Of a DNA stretch of 37,566 bases, positions 1 through 7,912 are shown in pieces (within the stretch, counting starts at the first letter, position 1; every line of letters begins with the position of its first letter). The notes beneath the pieces were generated by a model. The model ran no database searches. It saw only the letters and a list, made by a program, of their open reading frames with translations, and was not told the origin of the DNA. Origin of the DNA: Phycisphaerales bacterium (GTDB lineage: Bacteria; Planctomycetota; Phycisphaerae; Phycisphaerales; UBA1924); the NCBI GenBank assembly GCA_028285065.1, contig JANQQG010000157.1:1-37566 (forward strand), given 5' to 3'. The translations under genes and the position numbers were made by a program.

Positions 1-546
1 GGCGTGGCCCTCGCGTTTGGCGTGGGCGGCGTTCAGTTCGTCAGTTATGCGCCGCGCTTGATGAGCGCAGCGCTGCGCCGGACGCCGCGGCTCGGTGCCG
101 TGTGGGCGGGGCGGTTGTGGCTGTTCGGTTTGGGCCTGGTCGTTTGGGGGACGCCCCTGCTGTTGTTCTTCGATGGCGTTGGTGGGGTGTTGCACGCCCT
201 GGTCTGCGCCGGGGTCTTCGCGTGTTTCCCGCCGGGCCCGCTCCGCATGCTCGCGTGGATCCCGCTCCCGGGTGTGATCGCATCCTGGGGGATCGTCGCG
301 GGCGCTGACGCGTCCTGGCCCGGCTCGGGTATGAGTACGAGTGACGCTGCGCTCGTCTTCGTCAGCGTGTTCAACCTCATTCTGTGTCCGATGTTCGTCC
401 TGGCCGCGCACAACCATGCCGTGGAGCATCCTCCGCGTTGCGAGGCATGCGGGTACGAGCTGACGGGTCTGTCGACCGACCGATGCCCCGAGTGCGGGGA
501 GTGGTTCCCGCCGAAGCAGCATCGAGCAGCCGGGCCGGGGGGGTGA
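1..546 (+). CDS. Membrane protein with C-terminal zinc ribbon (5' partial)
   Basis: The reading frame is open from the first base, so the true start probably lies outside the window; a GTG at 4 is the first possible start inside it. The product has several hydrophobic segments (around residues 35-60, 60-80, 85-100 and 115-135), so it is an integral membrane protein. Its C-terminus holds two CxxC pairs, CEACGYELTGL followed by CPECGEWFP, which form a short zinc ribbon. This CxxCGYxLxGL...CPECG pattern is a recurrent tail on small membrane proteins of planctomycetes and is the best lineage hint in the window. No enzymatic motif is visible, so the function is unknown. The gene ends 11 bases before the start of the S41 peptidase gene and may be co-transcribed with it. 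Confidence 0.75.
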   Translation, partial: GVALAFGVGGVQFVSYAPRLMSAALRRTPRLGAVWAGRLWLFGLGLVVWGTPLLLFFDGVGGVLHALVCAGVFACFPPGPLRMLAWIPLPGVIASWGIVAGADASWPGSGMSTSDAALVFVSVFNLILCPMFVLAAHNHAVEHPPRCEACGYELTGLSTDRCPECGEWFPPKQHRAAGPGG

Positions 547-557
547 GGAGCAACGTG

Positions 558-2885
558 ATGGAGTCTCTTCCGGTACGCCGAGGTATGCACGATCGTTTGC
601 TTGGAACCGTCTGTGCGCTGCTGCTCCTCCTCGCGCCGCAGGCGCCCGCGCAGGAGAACCCCTCCTTCGAGGAGACCGACCCCGGCACCGCGCCGAGCGG
701 CTGGCTGCTCCCATCGGAGGACCTGTACGACGCGAGCGTGGTCGAGGGTGGGCCCGACGGGGCACGCTGCCTGCGTGTGCGGAGCACTGAGCTCGTCGCC
801 GGTGGCGGCACGTTCGGCAACACGTTTCAGATGGTTGATGCCGCGCCGTTTCGTGGGTCGCTTGTCACGCTGCGTGCGCACATCCGCACCGAGGACGCGG
901 AGCGCGGCGCGCACATGTGGATGCGCGTCGATCGGGAAGGCGGGCAGACTGGCTTCTTCGACAACATGCAGGACAACCCGGTGCGCGTCGAGGCGTGGGC
1001 CGAGTACACGATGACGGGGCTCGTCGACGACGACGCGAAGCAGATCGCGATCGGTGTCTTCCTGCTGGGGAGTGGCTCGGTCTGGATCGACGGCGTTCGG
1101 CTCGAGCGAGTGGATGGGGCCCCTGGTCTCGAGCCGGCTCGTCCGATCGACGACGCCCACCTGGGCAACCTCGAGGCGCTCGCGCGTCTCGGCCCCGCGC
1201 TGCGCTTCTTCAATCCTGCCGATGAGGGGCAGGGGGTCGACTGGGACTTGTTGATGGTCCGTGCGGTACGCCATGTCGAGGATGCGCCGGACGCGGACGA
1301 ACTCGCCGGGCGGTTCGAGCGGCTGTTCCGGCCCCACGCACCGACGCTTCGTGTCTGGACCGGTGCGGCAGACGATGACCCGGGCTCGCGGGTTGCGGAT
1401 GCGATGCCGGGAGATTCGCCGCAGCTGTTCATGCGCAACATCGGGGTCGCCAAGGGCGGGCGCGGTGCGCGTCCGAGCATCTACTCGAGTCAGCGCCGAC
1501 GTTTCGATCCGGCCGGCGGCGCCATCGTTCCCGACAGCACGACGGAGCGCATCGAGCTCGGGCCGGGCCTGTGGGCCGCCTGGTCGATCGTGGTGGACTC
1601 GGACGGCGGGCGCACGCAGCCGCGAGCGGATCTGGAGGCGTTCGCGCTGCCCGATCCGCTTCCGGAAGCGTGGCGTCCGATCCCGGGTGACCGCGCCTCG
1701 CGGATCGCGTCGACGATCGAGGCGTGGGGGCTGATGCGCCACTTCTATCCGTACTGGGATGTGACGGATACGGAGTGGGATGACGAGTTGGTCCCGGCGC
1801 TGGCGGGCAGCGCGACCGCCGAGACAGCCGCGGAGTATCAGGTCGTGCTCGAGCGGCTCATCGCGAAGATCCGCGACGGGCACGGGGGGGTGTATTCGCC
1901 GTGGGGACGCCCGTCGTTCATGCTCCCTGCGCGCGCTGAGTGGGCGCGCGATGCCGAGGGGCGCACGGTGCTCTGTATTGCCCAGATGCCGCCGCTCGAG
2001 GCGCTCGAGCCCGGGGGGCTTGCGCGAGGTGATGTCGTGCTCTCGATCGATGGGCGCACGACCGAGGAGCTCTATGCCGACTGGGGCGGGCGTATCAGCG
2101 CGGCGGGCGAGGCCTGGCTGCGCTCCCGCACGGCTGACGCGATCCTCAAGCGTGAGACCGACACGCCGATCACGGTCCGTGTGCGTCGGGCTGGCGAGAC
2201 CAAGGACCTGACCATCGAGCCGGTCCGCATCGGGACGATCGCTTCGCTGCGTCCGGAGCGGCCCGACAACGCGGCCGAACTCGCCGAGGGTGTCTTCTAC
2301 TACGACACGAACGGCGCCGAATGGAACGACCTCCGAACCCACCTGCGCGACTTCGCGGGGGCGCGAGCGATCATCTTTGACGCGCGCGGGTACCCCGACT
2401 CGGCAGGGAAGGAGCTGCTGTCTCACCTGACGGACGAGCGCATCCACAGCGCGTGGTGGAACACGCCGGTCTATCCGAGGCCTTTCCAGCGCGATGTCGA
2501 GTTCCTTCGCTCGCGATGGGACATCAATGCGAGCAAGCCGCGGCTCAACCGCGAGGGTGGGCCGCGCGTCGTCTTCCTCGCCGGCGGCGGCGCGATCTCC
2601 TACGCCGAGTCGTGCCTGGCGGTCGTAGAGGCGTACGGGCTGGCGGACATCGTCGGGTCCACGACCGCGGGGTCCAACGGGAACATCATCGCCTGGGATC
2701 TGCCCACCGGGTACCGCATCATCTGGACCGGCATGAAGGTGACCAAGCACGATGACTCGCGGCACCACGGGGTCGGTGTCGCGCCGACGCACGCTGCCCG
2801 GCCGACCGTCGAGGGTCTTCGCGCTGGACGCGACGAGGTGTTGGAGGCCGCGTTGGAGCTGATCGACTCCGGTGACATGCCCTAG
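558..2885 (+). CDS. Secreted S41-family (C-terminal processing-like) peptidase with PDZ domain
   Basis: A 775-residue protein with an N-terminal signal peptide (hydrophobic stretch LLGTVCALLLLL, cleavage probably near APAQ at about residue 32). Residues 35-200 look like a beta-rich ligand-binding module (FEETDPGTAPSGW onward). Residues 370-480 contain the helical start of the S41 fold, and about 480-560 a PDZ-like segment (GGLARGDVVLSIDGRT). The C-terminal 200 residues carry the protease core: the likely nucleophile is Ser681 in GGGAISYAES, followed by IVGSTTAGSNGN, the usual GxxTxG oxyanion region. S41 enzymes cleave protein C-termini in the envelope. The ATG at 558 is preferred because GAGGAG lies 7 bases upstream; the frame is open further upstream without a ribosome site, and ATG 585 is an alternative. 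It ends 8 bases from the convergent nuclease gene. Confidence 0.88.
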   Translation: MESLPVRRGMHDRLLGTVCALLLLLAPQAPAQENPSFEETDPGTAPSGWLLPSEDLYDASVVEGGPDGARCLRVRSTELVAGGGTFGNTFQMVDAAPFRGSLVTLRAHIRTEDAERGAHMWMRVDREGGQTGFFDNMQDNPVRVEAWAEYTMTGLVDDDAKQIAIGVFLLGSGSVWIDGVRLERVDGAPGLEPARPIDDAHLGNLEALARLGPALRFFNPADEGQGVDWDLLMVRAVRHVEDAPDADELAGRFERLFRPHAPTLRVWTGAADDDPGSRVADAMPGDSPQLFMRNIGVAKGGRGARPSIYSSQRRRFDPAGGAIVPDSTTERIELGPGLWAAWSIVVDSDGGRTQPRADLEAFALPDPLPEAWRPIPGDRASRIASTIEAWGLMRHFYPYWDVTDTEWDDELVPALAGSATAETAAEYQVVLERLIAKIRDGHGGVYSPWGRPSFMLPARAEWARDAEGRTVLCIAQMPPLEALEPGGLARGDVVLSIDGRTTEELYADWGGRISAAGEAWLRSRTADAILKRETDTPITVRVRRAGETKDLTIEPVRIGTIASLRPERPDNAAELAEGVFYYDTNGAEWNDLRTHLRDFAGARAIIFDARGYPDSAGKELLSHLTDERIHSAWWNTPVYPRPFQRDVEFLRSRWDINASKPRLNREGGPRVVFLAGGGAISYAESCLAVVEAYGLADIVGSTTAGSNGNIIAWDLPTGYRIIWTGMKVTKHDDSRHHGVGVAPTHAARPTVEGLRAGRDEVLEAALELIDSGDMP

Positions 2886-2893
2886 GGCGTTCG

Positions 2894-4318
2894 CTAGATC
2901 GTCACGATCTGTCCGAACTGGACCTCGGTCGCGTCGAGGCTGAGGTCCTTCTTGAGGCGGTCCTTCAGCGCGCGGCGTTGTCTGTCTTCGCCGTGGTTGA
3001 GCAGGACGCGGGTGGCGTTGGCTCGCTTCGATGAGTTCTTGCCGATTTGCTCGGACCACTCGATCAGTTCGGTCTGACCCGCGTGGGCGCTGAAGCCGCC
3101 GAGCGTGTGGATCGACGCTTTGACGGCGATCTTCTCGCCGAACATCTTGATGACCTTGGCGCCATCGACGAGGCGACGCCCGAGTGTCCCGCGCCCCTGG
3201 TAGCCGACGAAGATCACGCGTGTCTCGGGCAGGTGCAGGCCGTGCTTGAGGTGGTGGAGGATCCGCCCGCCCGTGCACATTCCGGCGGCCGAGATGACGA
3301 TGACGCCGTCGCGCCGATGGTTGAGGCGCATCGATTCCTCGACGGACTTGGTGAACTTCAGGCCGGGGAATGCGAGCGGGCTATCGCCGTTGTTGATGAT
3401 CTCCCAGGCCTCGTCGTCGAAGAGTTCCCGGTGGGCTCGGTACAGCGTGGTGGCGCTCGTGGCCATGGGTGAATCGACGAAGACCTTCGGGTTGCGGAGC
3501 ACGCCCGTGCGGCCCATCTCGCCGAGGTGGTAGACCAGGTTCTGCGTCCTGCCAACGGCGAACGACGGGATCAGGGCCTTGCCGGAGCCGGCGTCGCAGC
3601 AGGAGAGGATGTCGATCATCTCGTCGAGCGTGGCATCGAGCGGGCGGTGGTCACGGTCGCCGTAGGTCGACTCGAGGACGAGCGCGTCGGCATGGTCGAA
3701 GCCGACTGGGTCGCGGAGCAGGGGGGTGCCCTTCGGGCCGATGTCTCCGGAGAACACGATGACCTTCGACTTGGGCTTCCCGCCCTTGCCTTCTTCATGG
3801 ATGGTCAGCTCGATGCTGGCGGAGCCAAGGATGTGTCCGGCGTCGACGTAGCGTGCCGTGACACCCGGCGCGACCTCGCGTGCTTCGTCGTAGGGGATGG
3901 GCGCGAGGCGAGCGAGTGCGAGCTCCGCGTCGCGCGAGTTGAAGAGCGGGTACACGGGCGCCTTGCCAGCGCGCATGCGCCTGCGGGACGTCCGTTCGGC
4001 GTCCTTCTCCTGCAGGTACGCGGCATCCTTGAGGAGGATCTGGCAGAGGTTGATCGTCGCGGGGGTTGCGAGGATCTTGCCCTCGTAGCCCTCGCGCACG
4101 AGCATCGGCAGGCGCCCCGAGTGGTCGAGGTGCGCGTGCGTGAGCAGGACGACGTCGAGGTCGTCCGGTCGCACGGGCGGGAAGCGCCGGTTGTGGCGTT
4201 CTGCCTCGCCCCCGCCCTGGAACATGCCGAAGTCGACGACCAGGCGTGCCCGGTCGGTCTCTACCAGCGTGCACGATCCGGTGACCTCACCGGCCGCGCC
4301 GAAGAAACGCAGCTTCAT
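2894..4318 (-). CDS. Beta-CASP metallo-beta-lactamase RNase (CPSF73/YSH1-like)
   Basis: A 474-residue cytoplasmic protein with the full set of metallo-beta-lactamase and beta-CASP motifs. The zinc site begins with HAHLDH at residues 61-66; ILGSASIE and FSGDIG supply further metal ligands. The beta-CASP part is seen as ESTYGDRDH, IPSFAVGRTQNL, DSPMATSAT, ISAAGMCTGGR and the GFSAHAGQ and LNHGE motifs. Bacterial members are endo- or exoribonucleases of RNA decay, so RNA processing is the expected role; the particular substrate cannot be read from sequence. The start at 4318 is chosen because GGAGGGA lies just upstream and the conserved N-terminus (KLRFFGAAGEVTGSC) begins there. It follows proA by 51 bases and may be the last gene of that run. 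Confidence 0.93.
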   Translation of the reverse strand: MKLRFFGAAGEVTGSCTLVETDRARLVVDFGMFQGGGEAERHNRRFPPVRPDDLDVVLLTHAHLDHSGRLPMLVREGYEGKILATPATINLCQILLKDAAYLQEKDAERTSRRRMRAGKAPVYPLFNSRDAELALARLAPIPYDEAREVAPGVTARYVDAGHILGSASIELTIHEEGKGGKPKSKVIVFSGDIGPKGTPLLRDPVGFDHADALVLESTYGDRDHRPLDATLDEMIDILSCCDAGSGKALIPSFAVGRTQNLVYHLGEMGRTGVLRNPKVFVDSPMATSATTLYRAHRELFDDEAWEIINNGDSPLAFPGLKFTKSVEESMRLNHRRDGVIVISAAGMCTGGRILHHLKHGLHLPETRVIFVGYQGRGTLGRRLVDGAKVIKMFGEKIAVKASIHTLGGFSAHAGQTELIEWSEQIGKNSSKRANATRVLLNHGEDRQRRALKDRLKKDLSLDATEVQFGQIVTI

Positions 4319-4369
4319 CCGGTCCCTCCAGTCTCGTGGCGAGTCTACCGGATGGCGTTCTCCCCGCAC

Positions 4370-5617
4370 CTACCTCCGGACTTGCCAGTCCCCGCGCACC
4401 TCGTACCGCTCGATGGTCAGTTGCTCGAGGCCCATGGGGCCGTAGGCGTGGACACGGGATGTCGAGATCCCGATCTCGGCGCCGAGGCCGAGCTCGAAGC
4501 CGTCGTTGAAGCGCGTCGAGGCGTTGACCAGAACGCATGAGGAGCGGACCTCGCGTGTGAACCGTTCGGCGTGCGGGTCGGTCGTCGTCAGGATCGCGTC
4601 GGTGTGGTCGCTCGAGTACTCCTGCACGTGCTCGATCGCCTCGTCGATCGATGCGACGACGCGCATCGCGAGCACCAGGTCCAGGAACTCGCGTCCCCAG
4701 TCCTCCGGCGCTGCCGGCTTCGCTTCGGGTGCAAGGGACGTCACGATCGGGCCGCCGTGCACCTCGACGCCCTCCGCTGCCAGTCGGGCCACGAGGCGCG
4801 GGATCAGCTCGGCGGCGATCTCCTTGTGGACCAGGACGCACTCGGTGGCGTTGCACGTGGCGGGTGCCGAGGTCTTGCCGTTGACGCAGATCTCGATGGC
4901 CTTGTCGATGTCGGCGGAGTCGTCGATGTAGACGTGGCAGACACCCTCGAAATGCTGGACGGTCGGGATGCGCGAGTGCTCGTGGACGAACTCGATGAGC
5001 GGGCGCCCGCCGCGCGGGATGACGAGGTCGACGTGCTGGTCCTGCTTGAGGAGTTCGACGAGGTCGGAACGTTCGCTGGTGGTGAGCTGAACGATCGCGT
5101 CTTCGGGGGCGTCGCAGGCGGCGAGCGAGGCTTGGACCAGCCCGGCGATCACGCGGTTGGACTCGTCGGCCTCCTTGCCGCCCTTGAGGATGCAGGCGTT
5201 GCCGGCCTTGAAGCAGAGCGCGAACGCGTCGGCGGTGACACCTGGGCGGGCCTCGTAGATCATCGCCACGACGCCCAGCGGCACACGCACGCGGCGCACC
5301 TTCAGGCCCGCGGCGTTCGTGCTCTCGCGTGTCACCTCGCCGACAGGGTCGGGGAGCTCCGCGACTTGGCGCAGCCCGGCCGCGAGGCGTGTCAGGCTGG
5401 CTTCGGTTAGTTCCAGGCGGCGTTGCTTGGCGTCACCGATCCCGGATTCGCGCGCCCGCGTCATGTCGGAACGGTTCGCGTCGAGGACGGCGCCGGGCTC
5501 ACGTTCGATCCGGTCCGCGAGGTCGAGCAGCACAGCGTTCTTCTCTTCGCTCGTGAGCGTGGCGATGGCTCGTGCGGCGGCCGCGGCCTGTTGTGCTGCC
5601 TCCACGATTCGCGTCAT
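4370..5617 (-). CDS. proA: Glutamate-5-semialdehyde dehydrogenase (gamma-glutamyl phosphate reductase)
   Basis: A 415-residue enzyme of normal family length. It reduces gamma-glutamyl phosphate with NADPH to glutamate-5-semialdehyde, the second step of proline synthesis. The aldehyde-dehydrogenase-like fold is evident from PLGVVAMIYEARPGVTADAFALCFKAGN, here given as its two halves PLGVVAMIYEARPGVT and ADAFALCFKAGN, and from the active-site Cys255 in SAPATCNATEC. The C-terminal GLGAEIGISTSRVHAYGPMG is the typical ProA ending. The start codon overlaps the proB stop (TCATG on the plus strand, ATGA on the coding strand), so the two genes are translationally coupled. This is consistent with substrate channelling of the unstable acyl phosphate between ProB and ProA. 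Confidence 0.97.
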   Translation of the reverse strand: MTRIVEAAQQAAAAARAIATLTSEEKNAVLLDLADRIEREPGAVLDANRSDMTRARESGIGDAKQRRLELTEASLTRLAAGLRQVAELPDPVGEVTRESTNAAGLKVRRVRVPLGVVAMIYEARPGVTADAFALCFKAGNACILKGGKEADESNRVIAGLVQASLAACDAPEDAIVQLTTSERSDLVELLKQDQHVDLVIPRGGRPLIEFVHEHSRIPTVQHFEGVCHVYIDDSADIDKAIEICVNGKTSAPATCNATECVLVHKEIAAELIPRLVARLAAEGVEVHGGPIVTSLAPEAKPAAPEDWGREFLDLVLAMRVVASIDEAIEHVQEYSSDHTDAILTTTDPHAERFTREVRSSCVLVNASTRFNDGFELGLGAEIGISTSRVHAYGPMGLEQLTIERYEVRGDWQVRR

Positions 5618-6765
5618 GACCCGCTCTCCTTCTTGGTGACGACCAGGTCGTTGCGGTGGATGACTTCGTCGCAGTACGCGTAGCCGAGGACGCGCCGGAT
5701 CTCGGTGGTCTTGCAGCCTCGGATCTTGTCGATTTCATCCGACGCGTATCCGGCGATGCCGCGTCCGATTCGCGTGCCGTGGGGGTCTACGACGTCGATG
5801 ACCGCGCCCATCGCGAAGGAGCCCTCGACGCCGACGACGCCTTTGGGGAGGAGGCTTGCGCCGCGTGCGGTGAGCGCTCGTGCGGCTCCGTCGTCAACGA
5901 CCACGCGCCCGCGCCCGCGTGCTGCGTGTCGGATCCAGCTCTTGCGTGCGGCGCGCTGGTTGCGTCCGGCCCTGCCCGCGAGGTCGAAGACGGTTCCGAT
6001 CACCTCGCCACGGGCCGCGCGCGTCAGGGCGTCTTGTTCGTGTCCGGAGACCAGGACCGTGGTCGTGCCGTGCTCGCCCGCGATCTGTGCGGCCTCGAGC
6101 TTCGTCCCCATCCCTCCCGTGCCGACGCCCGACGTGCCGGGGCGCACGAGCGCCCGCGCGGCCTCGATGTCCGTCACGCAGGGCACGATGCGTCGCTTGT
6201 CCATCAGCCCCGGTGCGCTCGAGAGCATCACCAGCCCGCCTGCGCCGACCAGGCCGCAGACGAGGGCGCTCAGCCGGTCGTTGTCGCCGAGCTTGATCTC
6301 GTCGAAGGCGACGGAGTCGTTCTCGTTGACGATGGGGACGATCCCGCGCGCGAGCAGGGTCTCCAGCGTGCGCCGGGCGTTGAGGAAACGCGCCCGGTCG
6401 TGCATGTCGTCGTCGGTCAGCAGCACCTGAGCGCCGACCAGCTTGCGGCGGGCGAGCGCTGATGACCACGCGCGCATCAGGAGCGACTGGCCGACGGCGG
6501 CTGCCGCCTGGCGCTCCGCGATCTTGCGCGGCATCGTCTTGAGGCCCATCCCCTCGCACCCGCTGGCGACTGCGCCCGACGAGACGATCACGACTTGACG
6601 CCCCGCCTTGATCAGGACCGCGACTTCGCCCGCGATCCGCCCGACGTGCGCGGCGTCCAGCGATGTGCCATCCGTCACGACGGCGCTTCCGATCTTGACC
6701 ACCAGGCGCTCGCAGCGGGCGACTCCTCCCCTTGCCCCCGAGCCATCCCCACCGGCGCGTGTCAT
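5614..6765 (-). CDS. proB: Glutamate 5-kinase with PUA domain
   Basis: A 383-residue protein with an amino-acid-kinase domain (about residues 18-265) and a C-terminal PUA domain (about 285-365). Kinase motifs are VVKIGSAVVTDG, IVSSGAVASG, NENDSVAFDEIKLGDND and GVGTGGMGTKLEAA. The PUA part includes GRVVVDDGAARAL and GRGIAGYASDEI. It phosphorylates L-glutamate as the first step of proline synthesis and, in known relatives, is feedback-inhibited by proline. The start at 6765 is the ATG that overlaps the stop of the upstream membrane-protein gene (ATGA); the frame is open further upstream but lacks family similarity there. The downstream overlap with proA is also ATGA. Confidence 0.96.
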   Translation of the reverse strand: MTRAGGDGSGARGGVARCERLVVKIGSAVVTDGTSLDAAHVGRIAGEVAVLIKAGRQVVIVSSGAVASGCEGMGLKTMPRKIAERQAAAAVGQSLLMRAWSSALARRKLVGAQVLLTDDDMHDRARFLNARRTLETLLARGIVPIVNENDSVAFDEIKLGDNDRLSALVCGLVGAGGLVMLSSAPGLMDKRRIVPCVTDIEAARALVRPGTSGVGTGGMGTKLEAAQIAGEHGTTTVLVSGHEQDALTRAARGEVIGTVFDLAGRAGRNQRAARKSWIRHAARGRGRVVVDDGAARALTARGASLLPKGVVGVEGSFAMGAVIDVVDPHGTRIGRGIAGYASDEIDKIRGCKTTEIRRVLGYAYCDEVIHRNDLVVTKKESGS

Positions 6766-7256
6766 GTCCGGTCGCTCGGCTTGGGACGCATGGAGATGAG
6801 TGCGAAGAAGCCCATGACGCTCGAGCCGCTCAGCAGTGCGAGCGTCGCGACGAGGTAAGCCTTGGAGTGATCGGGGGCATCCTTCTCCTTGAAGAAGGCC
6901 TCGCGGTTCTCTTCCTCGGCGAGTGTGGCGTCGTTGGCGACGGCCTCGACGTACGCCGCGTTGGCCTCCTTGTACGCGCCGATGGAGCCGTAGCCTGCGA
7001 CGGCCCGCTGGATGAAGGCGGCGGTGAAGACGAGCGGGAGGATCAGGCCGACGTGGATGCCGATCATGCCGACCCTCTTGTTCTTCTTGAGCATGAGGGT
7101 CATGACCGCGCAGGCGATCATGAGTGCCGCGCATGCGCTCGGCACGATCAATGCCGTTGCGGCGTTGGCCCCCTCCGGCGCGAGCATGTAGGCGACGACG
7201 CCGCCCATGACGAGCACCAACGCGTACACAACCATCATCAACGCGGCCTTGATCAT
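6762..7256 (-). CDS. Small integral membrane protein, function unknown
   Basis: A 164-residue protein with four likely membrane segments: about residues 4-25, 35-57, 65-85 and 130-152. Between the third and fourth lies a charged, acidic loop (YVEAVANDATLAEEENREAFFKEKDAP). The first half resembles small TMEM14-like membrane proteins only in general look, and I would not assign the family. The ATG at 7256 is chosen because GAAAGGGAGA lies immediately upstream at 7261-7270 on the coding strand. The stop overlaps the proB start by four bases, so it is translated with proBA. A link to proline or osmotic physiology is only a guess from this position. Confidence 0.8.
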   Translation of the reverse strand: MIKAALMMVVYALVLVMGGVVAYMLAPEGANAATALIVPSACAALMIACAVMTLMLKKNKRVGMIGIHVGLILPLVFTAAFIQRAVAGYGSIGAYKEANAAYVEAVANDATLAEEENREAFFKEKDAPDHSKAYLVATLALLSGSSVMGFFALISMRPKPSDRT

Positions 7257-7281
7257 CGTGTCTCCCTTTCGTGGGGCGATT

Positions 7282-7890
7282 CTAGGGGCCATCCTCGGGC
7301 GTACCCGGCCGGTGCTCCGGATCGCTGAGGCGATCGAGGGTCTCTCGGAGCAGCGCCGACGTGCTTTCGGGGTTGATCCCGCTGTCCAGGATCCGCTGGA
7401 GGTGTTCGGCGTCCAGCCACTGTGCCGCTCCCTCGTGCTCGAGCATCATGCGGAGCACCTCGACATCGCCCTGGAAGGCGGCGGTCGCGAGGGCGCTGAA
7501 GTCGGGTGAGATCACGATGACATCGTCGTTTACCGGGAGATCGGGCCCGGGCTCGGTGCGGGCGGGGTCGATCGTGGGGTCGGCGCCGTGGTCGAGGAGC
7601 AGAGCGACCACGTCGGGGCGTCGTGACTGGACCGCCGAGGCAATTGGGGTCATCGCGCTTCCCGTGCACATGTTGACCCACTCGGGATGCTCGCTCACCA
7701 TCGCCTCGATCCGATCGATCGCGCGGTAGTCGGCGATCGCTCCGTAGAGCGCGCCATTGGCCCGCGGCGGCACCACGTAGCGCGGCGGGGTGGTCCAGAG
7801 CACGACCAAGACGCCGCCCGTCAGCAGCAGGCCGATGCAGAGCAGGACGCCGGCGACCAGGACGAACGGCAGGAGTCGTTGCTTGGCCAT
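7282..7890 (-). CDS. Membrane-anchored ankyrin-repeat protein
   Basis: A 202-residue protein with one N-terminal membrane anchor (LLPFVLVAGVLLCIGLLLTGG, written here as LLPFVLVAGVLL and its continuation) and a soluble ankyrin domain. Repeats are seen in TPIASAVQSRRPDVVALLLDHGADPT and SALATAAFQGDVEVLRMMLEHEGAA, of which the cores are VVALLLDHGADPT and VEVLRMMLEHEGA. Ankyrin repeats bind partner proteins; no catalytic motif is present. The ATG at 7890 has no Shine-Dalgarno sequence but has TACGAT ending 6 bases before it on the coding strand, suggesting a leaderless message. It starts 22 bases from the divergent FIST gene and ends 25 bases before the next gene on the same strand. Confidence 0.85.
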   Translation of the reverse strand: MAKQRLLPFVLVAGVLLCIGLLLTGGVLVVLWTTPPRYVVPPRANGALYGAIADYRAIDRIEAMVSEHPEWVNMCTGSAMTPIASAVQSRRPDVVALLLDHGADPTIDPARTEPGPDLPVNDDVIVISPDFSALATAAFQGDVEVLRMMLEHEGAAQWLDAEHLQRILDSGINPESTSALLRETLDRLSDPEHRPGTPEDGP

Positions 7891-7896
7891 GCGCCG

Positions 7897-7906
7897 ATCG
7901 TACACT
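7897..7906. promoter_or_regulatory. Overlapping divergent -10 boxes between ankyrin and FIST genes
   Basis: The 22 bases between the two start codons contain TACACT on the plus strand at 7901-7906 and TACGAT on the minus strand at 7902-7897. The two boxes share bases 7901-7902. Each box ends exactly 6 bases before a start codon (GTG 7913 on plus, ATG 7890 on minus) and neither gene has a Shine-Dalgarno sequence. A TTGCTT at 7879-7884 with 16-base spacing is a possible plus-strand -35 box. The arrangement implies two mutually exclusive leaderless promoters. Confidence 0.6.
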
Positions 7907-7912
7907 CCACCC

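Noticed and set aside
384-557. An upstream in-frame ATG at 384 as the start of the S41 peptidase.
   Set aside because: It lies inside the preceding membrane protein gene, has no ribosome site, and would bury the signal peptide; ATG 558 has GAGGAG 7 bases upstream.
45-3278. A minus-strand open frame of over 1,000 codons opposite the S41 peptidase.
   Set aside because: Composition is Arg/Pro/Ala/Asp-rich without any motif, and it lies antisense to a gene with clear S41 motifs; GC-rich DNA with third-position GC bias produces such frames.
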